A stretch of DNA of 5,308 nt. Source: Natrialbaceae archaeon (lineage in GTDB: Archaea; Halobacteriota; Halobacteria; Halobacteriales; Natrialbaceae). The stretch covers positions 1-5,308 of the forward strand of contig PUPA01000040.1 of the NCBI GenBank assembly GCA_003552885.1, given 5' to 3'. Shown here in pieces: positions 1 through 5,240 of the stretch; the first letter of the stretch is position 1; every line of letters starts with the position of its first letter. A program made the translations under genes and the position numbers. The notes under the pieces are model-generated. The model did no database searches. It was given only the letters and a program-made list of their open reading frames with translations, and was not told the origin of the DNA.

Positions 1-238
1 CGATCCCGACTTCGCTCCGTCCGCGTCGGCCATTCGACCGGGAGTACCCCGCGGGGTGACCTAAACCCTCCGGGAGACCACGCGGTTGGCGCCCTCGGTG
101 TCACGTGGTGTTGGCGTCGTCCCACCACCCGAACTTCCGACCGGTGAGTTCCGCGGTCCTCCGTGGCATGGAAGTCGACCCGATTACCAGAAGTAACACT
201 TTCTTACTCATAAAAATAAAATGTTATTATTCACCTCC

Positions 239-253
239 GTTCGGCGACCGAAC
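239..253. repeat. Perfect inverted repeat GTTCGG-CGA-CCGAAC
   Basis: Six-base arms separated by three bases form a GC-containing hairpin inside otherwise AT-rich DNA. On the minus strand a T-rich tract follows about 20 bases later, so it could take part in termination. It could equally be a protein-binding site, since it lies just ahead of the TATATAAA element on the plus strand. Confidence 0.5.
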
Positions 254-262
254 TAAAAGTAG

Positions 263-270
263 TATATAAA
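263..270 (+). promoter_or_regulatory. TATA-box-like element TATATAAA
   Basis: This is the closest match in the flank to an archaeal TATA box. A start about 27 bases downstream would fall near 291-295, where a GTG opens only a 10-codon frame (stop TAA at 321-323) that I do not believe is a gene. The element could drive a non-coding transcript or simply be part of the AT-rich island. Confidence 0.25.
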
Positions 271-296
271 AATCTAATAAACAAGGACGTGTGATA

Positions 297-309
297 CGAC
301 ACTGTGTCG
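297..309. repeat. Perfect inverted repeat CGACAC-T-GTGTCG
   Basis: Six-base arms around a single central base. The one-base centre is too tight for an RNA hairpin, so a dimeric protein-binding site is the likelier reading if it is functional. It lies at the expected transcription start of the TATATAAA element at 263-270, where a bound repressor could block initiation; that role is inference. Confidence 0.4.
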
Positions 310-311
310 GA

Positions 312-322
312 TACATAATGTA
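312..322. repeat. Perfect inverted repeat TACAT-A-ATGTA
   Basis: Five-base arms around one central base, two bases after the CGACAC/GTGTCG palindrome. A second ATACATA-like copy (TTATACATAC) follows within ten bases. AT-rich palindromes this short can arise by chance, but two tight palindromes side by side are notable. Confidence 0.35.
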
Positions 323-402
323 AGTTATACATACTGGCTTCACTGTGAAATCGAGTAGGTTCTGATTCGTCTGGCAGCGTCGCCGATGCGGAACGTGGCG
401 GT

Positions 403-903
403 TCACGCGGGCAGGGAGACCCGGCTCACCGGGAGCCGATAGCTCCCGTCGAAGAACTCGAGTTCGCTCACCGTCCAGCGGACGCGGTCGAGCTCACGGC
501 CGGCGAGTCGGCGGGCCGTCTCCCGGTCGCCGCCGCGGGCGAGGGTGACGTGGGGGACGTAGTCGTCGCCCTCTAGGCCCTCGACGGCGCCGAAGACGTC
601 GACGAGGTCCGCGTGGATCGCCTCGAGGCCGGGGCTCTCGACGGCGAGGTAGACGACCGGGGCCGCTCCGACTGGTGGCTCGGGGAACCACCCGATACCG
701 GTCACCCGCGCCTCGACGGCCGGGGTGCCCTCGAGCGCGCGGTGAGCGCGTCGCTGGAGGACGCCGACGTGGTCGGTCGATCCCAGCCGCTTGAGCAGGA
801 GCGAGTGGTCCTCCCGGACGACGGGGAACTCGACGAGCGATGGGTAGAGATCGGCTGCGAGCGCGCGGACGCGACCGGGGACCGGGACGTTGACGCTGTA
901 CAC
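403..903 (-). CDS. 2H phosphoesterase superfamily protein (2'-5' RNA ligase-like)
   Basis: Encodes 166 residues, the usual size for a single-domain LigT/ThpR-like 2H phosphoesterase. Family members act on 2',3'-cyclic or 2',5'-linked nucleotide phosphates, typically in the cytoplasm; the substrate here is unknown. The second catalytic motif is canonical, His118-Val-Thr120-Leu, preceded by the YVP typical of the family. The first is weaker: Glu-Asp-His33-Ser-Leu35-Leu before LysArgLeuGly, so the position two after His is Leu rather than Thr/Ser. No signal peptide or membrane segment is present. The start is GTG (901-903 on the plus strand reads CAC); the following TyrSerValAsnValProValPro resembles the beginning I recall for haloarchaeal homologues, and a TATA-like element lies about 28 bases upstream, which suits a leaderless message. 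It is transcribed away from the gene at 1048. Family assignment is fairly safe; function is inferred from family only. Confidence 0.8.
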   Translation of the reverse strand: MYSVNVPVPGRVRALAADLYPSLVEFPVVREDHSLLLKRLGSTDHVGVLQRRAHRALEGTPAVEARVTGIGWFPEPPVGAAPVVYLAVESPGLEAIHADLVDVFGAVEGLEGDDYVPHVTLARGGDRETARRLAGRELDRVRWTVSELEFFDGSYRLPVSRVSLPA

Positions 904-928
904 CGCGTCGAGGTACGAGCGAACCGGC

Positions 929-934
929 TTTGAA
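929..934 (-). promoter_or_regulatory. Possible promoter of the 2H phosphoesterase gene
   Basis: On the minus strand this reads TTCAAA, an imperfect TATA element whose centre is about 28 bases from the GTG start codon. That is the spacing expected for a haloarchaeal leaderless transcript. The match is weak and rests mainly on position. Confidence 0.3.
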
Positions 935-1047
935 CCTGTTGGAGGGCACCCGACGGCCCGTAGACGTTCACTGAACCCTGAAACTCCCGAAAACCGGAGC
1001 GAGACGGTCGGAAAGAGCTATCTGGCCGGGCATATCACCACCGCACG

Positions 1048-2073
1048 ATGACGCGAGGCCGGCCGGTGACCGTCCGTCCGTCGGCGGTCGTAGTGATCGT
1101 CGCCACAGCCCTCGCGTTCGCAGTCGCCGGGGCGTTTCTCGGGGTTTCGGCCGTCACGGCACAGGACGAACCCCAGCTCTCTGGCTACGACGAGTTGCGC
1201 CACGGCGTCGAACTCCACCCGAACGGGTCGGCGACCTGGACGGTCGAGTACCGGTACCGTCTGGACGGCGAGGACGCCGGCGAGGAGTGGGACGCCCTGC
1301 GGGCCGACATCGAGGGTCGCGAGGTCGCCTACCGCGAGGGGTTCGAGTCCCGCTGGGAACGGGCCGTGACGACGGCGGAGAACGGCACCGATCGGGAGAT
1401 GGAGCTCATCCCGGTCGACCTGGAGGTAGAAGAGAGCACGACCCCACCCGAGTACGGCTACGTCCGGTACCGGTTCCAGTGGACGTCGTTCGCGCTCGTC
1501 GAGGTCAACCGGATCGACGCCGGCGACGCCATCGAGGGGGTCGAGCTGGACGACCGGACCCGGATGATCGTCTACTGGCCGGACGACTACGATCCCAAGG
1601 ACAACGGGTCGATCGTCCCCGAGCCCGACGACAGGCGGTCGTCGGCGGTCGTCTGGGACGGCTCGCGGACGGAGTTTTTAGACGGGGAGCCCCAGCTCGT
1701 GCTCATCGAGGGGGATCCAGAGCCCACAGAGTCCGAGCGGGCGATTCCCGTCCAGTGGCTGGCCGCCCTCGGGGCGATCCTGCTCGCGGTCGTCGGCGTC
1801 GGCTGGCTGTTCGGTCGGGACGACGAGGCGGCGACGGAGCCGGCGGCGGCCGACGACGGCCCGCCGCGGGAGCTGCTGAGCAACGAAGAGCAGGTCCTCG
1901 AGCTGCTCGAAGGTCGGGACGGGCGGATCAAACAACAGGAGGTGATCGCCGAACTCGACTGGACCGAGGCGAAGACGAGTCAGGTCGTCCGTGGACTCCG
2001 AGAGGCGGGGGAGGTCGAGGTCTTCCGGATCGGTCGCGAGAACGTGCTGACGATCGCCGAAGACGAGGAGTGA
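1048..2073 (+). CDS. Membrane-anchored winged-helix regulator with extracytoplasmic domain
   Basis: Encodes 341 residues. Visible order: a positive N-terminus and hydrophobic stretch (about 12-33) ending in ValThrAla before Gln39, a likely Sec signal peptide or uncleaved anchor; a mostly beta-type acidic domain (about 40-230) with aromatic-rich strands (TrpThrValGluTyrArgTyr, TyrValArgTyrArgPheGlnTrp); a second hydrophobic helix (236-255); a low-complexity Ala/Asp/Glu linker (257-272); and a C-terminal winged helix (about 277-336) of MarR-like look, with helices around GluGluGlnValLeuGluLeu and ThrGluAlaLysThrSerGlnValValArgGly and a wing at ValPheArgIleGlyArgGlu. The implied topology puts the DNA-binding domain in the cytoplasm and the large domain outside. 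This matches a haloarchaeal family annotated by DUF names (I recall DUF7345 and DUF7343, not verified). Target genes and signal are unknown. A GGAAAGAGCTATCT stretch about 30 bases upstream may be its promoter. It stands alone between a divergent gene and the argG leader. Confidence 0.75.
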   Translation: MTRGRPVTVRPSAVVVIVATALAFAVAGAFLGVSAVTAQDEPQLSGYDELRHGVELHPNGSATWTVEYRYRLDGEDAGEEWDALRADIEGREVAYREGFESRWERAVTTAENGTDREMELIPVDLEVEESTTPPEYGYVRYRFQWTSFALVEVNRIDAGDAIEGVELDDRTRMIVYWPDDYDPKDNGSIVPEPDDRRSSAVVWDGSRTEFLDGEPQLVLIEGDPEPTESERAIPVQWLAALGAILLAVVGVGWLFGRDDEAATEPAAADDGPPRELLSNEEQVLELLEGRDGRIKQQEVIAELDWTEAKTSQVVRGLREAGEVEVFRIGRENVLTIAEDEE

Positions 2074-2118
2074 CGGTCGGTCCGACGGCCGGGCGTCTGT
2101 GAGGCGTCTTCGATAGCT

Positions 2119-2126
2119 TTTAATAC
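2119..2126 (+). promoter_or_regulatory. TATA box TTTAATAC ahead of the putative argG leader
   Basis: The octamer TTTAATAC is identical to the one before argG at 2335-2342. Its centre is about 28 bases from an ATG at 2150, the spacing of a haloarchaeal leaderless start, so transcription would begin about 2148. It lies 45 bases after the stop of the preceding gene. The repeated octamer and spacing make this a credible second, distal promoter for the argG region or the promoter of a short independent RNA. Confidence 0.5.
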
Positions 2127-2149
2127 CGGAGTGGCGCTAGTCTCGCCCA

Positions 2150-2224
2150 ATGTCGACGGTCGCGTCCCGTGGCGTCTCCCCCCTCGCCAGCGACGTGTCC
2201 CGACGAGAGCGAGCGGGCCGCTAG
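2150..2224 (+). CDS. Possible 24-residue Arg-rich leader peptide upstream of argG
   Basis: An ATG at the predicted transcription start opens a 24-codon frame ending in TAG at 2222-2224. Five of 24 residues are Arg, four of them in the last seven codons (peptide end SerArgArgGluArgAlaGlyArg, with three CGA codons). Third positions are G or C in 20 of 24 codons, in line with genes here. The stop codon sits in a hairpin (2213-2230) and a terminator-like hairpin lies 60 bases on, directly before argG. That layout resembles a bacterial amino-acid attenuator for an arginine gene. Against it: the frame is very short, Arg codons are common by chance in GC-rich DNA, and leader-peptide attenuation is not established in haloarchaea. 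It could instead be a non-coding RNA or chance. Confidence 0.3.
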   Translation: MSTVASRGVSPLASDVSRRERAGR

Positions 2225-2230
2225 GCCCGT
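2213..2230 (+). other. RNA hairpin over the leader ORF stop codon
   Basis: CGGGCC (2214-2219) pairs with GGCCCG (2224-2229) around the loop GCTA, extended by one G-T pair at 2213/2230. The TAG stop at 2222-2224 lies in the loop and first base of the 3' arm, so a ribosome finishing or stalling in the Arg codons would keep this hairpin open. GAGCGG at 2211-2216 could alternatively pair with CCGCTC at 2297-2302 in the downstream terminator-like stem. The alternative fold is inference by eye, not calculated. Confidence 0.4.
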
Positions 2231-2286
2231 ACACACTTCTCCCCCGACTGCGTCTCTCGCCCACCTACAGAACGACGTTGAGTCTG

Positions 2287-2318
2287 CCGGGAGCGTCCGC
2301 TCCGCGGTTAATTTTCTT
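2287..2318 (+). terminator. Terminator-like hairpin with T-tract immediately before argG
   Basis: CCG GGAGC (2287-2294) pairs with GCTCC G CGG (2299-2307) around the loop GTCC, giving eight pairs with one bulged G at 2304. It is followed directly by TTAATTTTCTT (2308-2318). This looks like a classical intrinsic terminator and also carries the T run that archaeal RNA polymerase uses. A transcript begun near 2148 would stop about 50 bases before argG, leaving an RNA of roughly 165 bases, unless termination is prevented. The message from argG's own TATA box would not contain it. Confidence 0.5.
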
Positions 2319-2325
2319 GAATTAA
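2308..2325. repeat. Inverted repeat TTAATT-TTCTTG-AATTAA, candidate argG operator
   Basis: Six-base perfect arms separated by six bases, ending ten bases before the argG TATA box. AT-rich dyads of this size next to a TATA box are the kind of site bound by dimeric archaeal regulators such as Lrp/AsnC-type proteins; which protein binds here is unknown. The left arm overlaps the T-tract of the terminator-like element, so the same bases may serve either role. Confidence 0.4.
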
Positions 2326-2340
2326 AACGGTGAATTTAAT
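2321..2340. repeat. Second overlapping inverted repeat ATTAAA...TTTAAT across the argG TATA box
   Basis: ATTAAA (2321-2326) and TTTAAT (2335-2340) are perfect six-base arms eight bases apart. The left arm shares bases with the preceding inverted repeat and the right arm is the TATA box itself. A protein bound here would compete with TBP, which would give repression. Part of the symmetry may follow simply from AT-richness. Confidence 0.3.
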
Positions 2341-2342
2341 AC
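2335..2342 (+). promoter_or_regulatory. argG promoter TATA box (TTTAATAC)
   Basis: A TATA element centred about 32 bases before the argG ATG in an otherwise GC-rich spacer. Transcription would start about five bases before the ATG, giving an essentially leaderless message, common in haloarchaea; in agreement, no Shine-Dalgarno sequence precedes the ATG. It most likely drives argG and argH together. Confidence 0.65.
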
Positions 2343-2369
2343 TGTCCGTCCACTCCCTCCGGATACGAC

Positions 2370-3611
2370 ATGACACGTGTTGCACTCGCGTTCTCGGGTG
2401 GACTGGACACGACGGTGTGTGTACCGCTGCTCGAGGAGGAGTACGGATACGACGACGTGATCGGCGTCACGGTCGACGTCGGACAGCCGGCGGCGGAGTT
2501 CACCGAGGCCAGAGAGACCGCAGACGCGCTGGGGCTCGACCACCACGTGGTCGACGCGAAAGCGGAGTTCGCCGAGCTCTGTCTCGAGGGCGTCCGCGCG
2601 AACGCCAGCTACCAGGGGTATCCACTCGGCACGGCCCTCGCCCGGCCGGTGATCGCCTCGGCGATCCTCGAGGTCGCCGAGGCCGAGGGCTGTACCGGTC
2701 TCGCCCACGGCTGTACCGGCAAGGGCAACGACCAGCTGCGGTTCGAGGCGATCTGGCGTGACACCGACATGGAGGTGATCGCGCCGGTCCGCGAGCTCGG
2801 GCTCACCCGCGAGTGGGAAAACGAGTACGCCGAGAGCAAGGACCTGCCCGTCGAGGGTGGTGGCGGGGGGAAGTGGTCGATCGACACGAACCTCTGGAGT
2901 CGCTCCGTCGAGGGTTCGGAGCTCGAGGACCCGAGCTACGTCCCCGGCGAGGAGATCTACGAGTGGACGCAGGCGCCGACCGGCGAGACCGAGGAGGTCG
3001 AGATAACCTTCGAGGAGGGCTACCCCGTCGCCGTCGACGGCGAGTCGATGGCCCCCGTCGCGCTCATCGAGCACCTGAACGAGCGTGCCGGCGCCTACGG
3101 CGTCGGCCGGACGGACTCGATGGAAGATCGGATGCTCGGGCTGAAGGTCCGTGAGAACTACGAACACCCCGCCGCGACGACGCTGCTGTCGGCCCACGAG
3201 GCCCTGGAGTCGCTCGTGCTCACCCAGGAGGAACGGGAGTTCAAGGAGCTGATCGACGCCGAGTGGGCGAAGAAGGGCTACGAGGGGCTCGTCGACGCGC
3301 CGCTGGTCTCCGCGCTCGAGGGGTTCATCGCCGAGACCCAGACACGCGTCACCGGGACGGTGACGGTCAGGTTCGAGGGCGGCCAGGCCCGCGCGGTCGG
3401 CCGGGACAGCGAGTACGCGGCGTACTCCGCCTCCCACGCCTCCTTCGACACCGAGACGGTCGGGAAGATCAGCCAGGAGGACGCCACGGGCGTCGCGAAG
3501 TACCACGGCTTCCAGCGCCGCCTCGCCAACGAGTCGATCGCGCGGCTGGCCGCGGACGACGGGGTCGAGCTCACCACCGACGGCGGCCCCGCCGCGGACG
3601 GCGACGACTGA
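2370..3611 (+). CDS. argG: Argininosuccinate synthase
   Basis: Encodes 413 residues, close to the roughly 400 usual for the family. The enzyme joins citrulline and aspartate with ATP, giving argininosuccinate, AMP and pyrophosphate: the penultimate step of arginine synthesis, in the cytoplasm. The N-terminal ATP pyrophosphatase P-loop is AlaPheSerGlyGlyLeuAspThrThr (7-15), matching the first family signature. ValAspValGlyGln follows (35-39), then TyrProLeuGlyThrAlaLeuAlaArgPro (84-93) and the second signature AlaHisGlyCysThrGlyLysGlyAsnAspGln (112-122). The C-terminal domain holds the usual AsnLeuTrpSerArgSerValGlu segment and ends in an acidic tail that is probably dispensable. The ATG is chosen because the conserved strand begins at once (ThrArgValAlaLeuAlaPheSer) and a TATA box lies about 32 bases upstream. 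argH starts two bases after the stop, so the two are co-transcribed. No damage is seen. Confidence 0.97.
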   Translation: MTRVALAFSGGLDTTVCVPLLEEEYGYDDVIGVTVDVGQPAAEFTEARETADALGLDHHVVDAKAEFAELCLEGVRANASYQGYPLGTALARPVIASAILEVAEAEGCTGLAHGCTGKGNDQLRFEAIWRDTDMEVIAPVRELGLTREWENEYAESKDLPVEGGGGGKWSIDTNLWSRSVEGSELEDPSYVPGEEIYEWTQAPTGETEEVEITFEEGYPVAVDGESMAPVALIEHLNERAGAYGVGRTDSMEDRMLGLKVRENYEHPAATTLLSAHEALESLVLTQEEREFKELIDAEWAKKGYEGLVDAPLVSALEGFIAETQTRVTGTVTVRFEGGQARAVGRDSEYAAYSASHASFDTETVGKISQEDATGVAKYHGFQRRLANESIARLAADDGVELTTDGGPAADGDD

Positions 3612-3613
3612 CG

Positions 3614-5068
3614 ATGACCGGGGACGGGACCGACCGGACGGCCGTTCGCCGTGACCGGTTCAGCGGCGGCCCCGCCCGGAGCTTCCTCTCCTCGCTCGCC
3701 GCCGACGAGCGCATCTTCGCGGCCGACCTCGCCGTCGACCGCGCCCACGTCGTGATGCTGGCCGAACGCGGGATCGTCGAGGGGGCGGTCGCCGGGGAGA
3801 TCCTCGCCGCCCTCGAGGCGGTCGAGGCCGCGGGCCACGCCGCCCTCCCCGACGGCGAGGACGTCCACGAGGCGATCGAGACCGCGGTCATAGAGCGGGT
3901 CGGCCCCGACGGCGGGCGGATGCACACCGCCCGCTCGCGCAACGACGAGGTGGCGACCTGCATCCGGTACCGGCTCCGGGAGGACCTCATCGAGACGGTC
4001 GAGGCGACGGTCGGGCTCCGGGGCGTCCTGGCCGACGTCGCCACGGAGCACGCCGAGACGATCATGCCCGGCTACACACACCTCCAGCCCGCCCAGCCGA
4101 CGACGGTCGCCCACTGGGCGCTGTCCTACGAGTCGACGGTCCGTCGGGACACGGCGCGGCTGCTCGACGCCTACGACCGGCTCAACCGGTCGCCGCTGGG
4201 CGCGGCGGCGTTCGCGGGGACTCCCTTCGACGTCGACCGCGAGCGGACCGCCGAGTTGCTCGGGTTCGACGGCGTGATCGAGAACGCGACCGACGCCGCC
4301 TCGAGTCGGGACTTCCTGCTCGAGACGACGGGCGCGCTCTCGACGCTCGCGACGACGCTGTCGGGGCTCGCCGAGGACCTGATCGTCTTCGCGAACCGGG
4401 GCTTTCTGGAGCTCGACGACGACTACGCCTCGACCTCCTCGATCATGCCCCAGAAGAAAAACCCCGACACCCTCGAGCTCGTCCGTGCGGTCGCGGGCGA
4501 CGCCGTCGGCGGGTTCGCGGGGCTCTCGACGACGCTCAAGGGACTGCCCCGCGCGTACAACCGCGACCTCCAGCGGGCGACCCCCCACGCCTGGGACGCG
4601 GTCGACGCCGTCTCGGAGGCGACGCGGGTCGCCGCGGGGGCCGTGGGGACCGCCGAGTGGGACGGGGAGGCCCTCGCCGCCGAGGCCGGTGCGGGATTCT
4701 CGACGGCGACCGGCGTCGCCGACCTGCTCGCGGCGGCCGGCGTGACGTTCCGGACGGCCCACGAGGTGGTCGCGAGTGCGGCCGAACGCGGCGCCGACTT
4801 CGGGGCGGTCGCGGCCGCCGCCGAGGAGCACTTGGAGGATCCCCTCGAGAGCTACGTCGATCCTGCGGCCGTCGAAGCCGCGCTCGACCCCGCAGAGAGC
4901 GTGGCGAGCCGGTCGTCGACCGGCGGCCCCGCACCCGAGGCGGTCGAGGAGGCCCTCCCGGACGTCCGCGATCGGCTCGACGCCGACGAGGAGGCCCTGG
5001 CGAGGCGGACGGACGCGCTGGTCGAGGCGCGCGACCGGCTCCGGACGGAGGTGGACGCCCGTGTTTGA
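3614..5068 (+). CDS. argH: Argininosuccinate lyase
   Basis: Encodes 484 residues. The enzyme, normally a homotetramer of the fumarase/aspartase superfamily, splits argininosuccinate into arginine and fumarate, the last step of arginine synthesis. Visible family marks: HisThrAlaArgSerArgAsnAsp (104-111); TyrThrHisLeuGlnProAlaGlnPro (154-162) with the conserved catalytic His156; and the superfamily signature SerSerIleMetProGlnLysLysAsnPro (275-284), in which Ser276 is the probable catalytic serine. The C-terminal ASL domain (about 365-440) has PheArgThrAlaHis (379-383) and SerThrGlyGlyProAlaProGluAla. The frame is open further upstream inside argG, but the ATG at 3614 is chosen because the preceding part is merely argG read out of frame and family homology begins at ArgArgAspArgPheSerGlyGlyProAlaArg (12-22). 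The two-base gap to argG suggests translational coupling. The product is acidic and intact. Confidence 0.97.
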   Translation: MTGDGTDRTAVRRDRFSGGPARSFLSSLAADERIFAADLAVDRAHVVMLAERGIVEGAVAGEILAALEAVEAAGHAALPDGEDVHEAIETAVIERVGPDGGRMHTARSRNDEVATCIRYRLREDLIETVEATVGLRGVLADVATEHAETIMPGYTHLQPAQPTTVAHWALSYESTVRRDTARLLDAYDRLNRSPLGAAAFAGTPFDVDRERTAELLGFDGVIENATDAASSRDFLLETTGALSTLATTLSGLAEDLIVFANRGFLELDDDYASTSSIMPQKKNPDTLELVRAVAGDAVGGFAGLSTTLKGLPRAYNRDLQRATPHAWDAVDAVSEATRVAAGAVGTAEWDGEALAAEAGAGFSTATGVADLLAAAGVTFRTAHEVVASAAERGADFGAVAAAAEEHLEDPLESYVDPAAVEAALDPAESVASRSSTGGPAPEAVEEALPDVRDRLDADEEALARRTDALVEARDRLRTEVDARV

Positions 5069-5113
5069 CCGGCGACCAGTCCGGCTCCGACGGGCTCGAA
5101 GATAACTTATCGG

Positions 5114-5196
5114 ATCTGACACTGATTCTTCGAAACGCTAGATGAGGCGATTTTTGGACCGTTAGACGCGACTGAGCTAGTAGATCTAATCTGACA
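5114..5196. repeat. Direct repeat ATCTGACA, two copies 75 bases apart
   Basis: Identical octamers at 5114-5121 and 5189-5196 flank the T-run and the TAGATCTA palindrome in the argH-lysW spacer. They could be paired regulator sites for lysW, but one eight-base repeat in 172 bases is weak evidence. Confidence 0.25.
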
Positions 5197-5207
5197 TTTT
5201 CGACGGG

Positions 5208-5213
5208 TTTAAG
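5208..5213 (+). promoter_or_regulatory. lysW promoter TATA element (TTTAAG)
   Basis: The element is centred about 30 bases before the ATG at 5241, matching the leaderless spacing seen at argG. An out-of-frame ATG at 5228 lies closer to the TATA element than the usual start distance. The lysW gene can therefore be transcribed separately from argGH even if some readthrough occurs. Confidence 0.5.
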
Positions 5214-5240
5214 TTGGTGGGCGGAGTATGCCGGGACACG

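Larger units (their letters stand above)
210..285 (-). terminator. T-rich putative terminator zone after the 2H phosphoesterase gene
   Basis: Read on the minus strand, downstream of the stop codon at 403-405, this stretch contains several T runs, including ATTTTTATA (about 266-274), CTTTTAG (about 253-259) and CATTTTATTTTTATG (about 209-223), with a GTTCGG/CCGAAC hairpin between them. Archaeal intrinsic termination relies mainly on T-tracts in the non-template strand, so several in a row after a gene is a plausible termination region. The nearest strong run is more than 110 bases past the stop, which weakens the call. Confidence 0.3.
1..402. other. Gene-free left flank with an AT-rich island
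   Basis: No coding region can be supported here. Bases 1-180 are GC-rich like the rest of the window. Plus-strand frames 2 and 3 are open from the left edge to stop codons at 62-64 and 57-59, so either could be the last few codons of a gene lying to the left, but neither tail is recognisable. A 12-base perfect palindrome, ACCCCGCGGGGT, lies at 46-57. From about 184 to 350 the composition turns AT-rich, with runs such as ATAAAAATAAAATG and TATATAAAAAT and three further perfect palindromes (separate entries). It probably serves as a terminator zone for the minus-strand gene ending at 403 and possibly as promoter DNA. A remnant of transferred DNA cannot be excluded. Confidence 0.6.
5069..5240. 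other. argH-lysW spacer
   Basis: No gene is seen in these 172 bases. A weak stem (AGTCCG 5078-5083 with CGGGCT 5091-5096, one G-T pair) and a run of five T at 5151-5155 are the only terminator-like signs after argH, so readthrough into lysW is possible. The palindrome TAGATCTA lies at 5181-5188. The octamer ATCTGACA occurs twice, at 5114-5121 and 5189-5196; the second copy ends 11 bases before the lysW TATA element. Confidence 0.5.

Noticed and set aside
101..169. 22-codon minus-strand ATG frame in the left flank
   Set aside because: It has no promoter element at the right distance, no recognised similarity and no regulatory context, unlike the frame before argG.
613..933. 106-codon plus-strand frame opposite the 2H phosphoesterase gene
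   Set aside because: It is the antisense reading of a gene with clear motifs. It lacks its own promoter and any recognisable domain.
2131..2325. 64-codon plus-strand frame starting with GTG in the argG spacer
   Set aside because: It would start before the likely transcription start near 2148, runs through the terminator-like hairpin, and has no coding character.
2074..2369. A tRNA or other standard stable RNA gene in the argG spacer
   Set aside because: No T-arm motif (GGTTCRAATCC type), acceptor pairing or CCA-adjacent stem could be found by eye on either strand.
2322..3506. 394-codon minus-strand open frame opposite argG
   Set aside because: It mirrors argG codons, begins in the argG promoter and shows no family motif. 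It is a composition artefact.
3263..3613. N-terminal extension of argH into argG
   Set aside because: The extra residues are argG read in another frame, Arg/Gly-rich and unlike any lyase. ArgH homology begins after the ATG at 3614.
3278..5122. Very long open frame (614 codons) on the minus strand opposite argG/argH
   Set aside because: It is antisense to two unmistakable genes. Stop codons are rare on the reverse strand of GC-rich coding DNA, and the translation is Arg/Gly/Val-rich with no recognisable domain.
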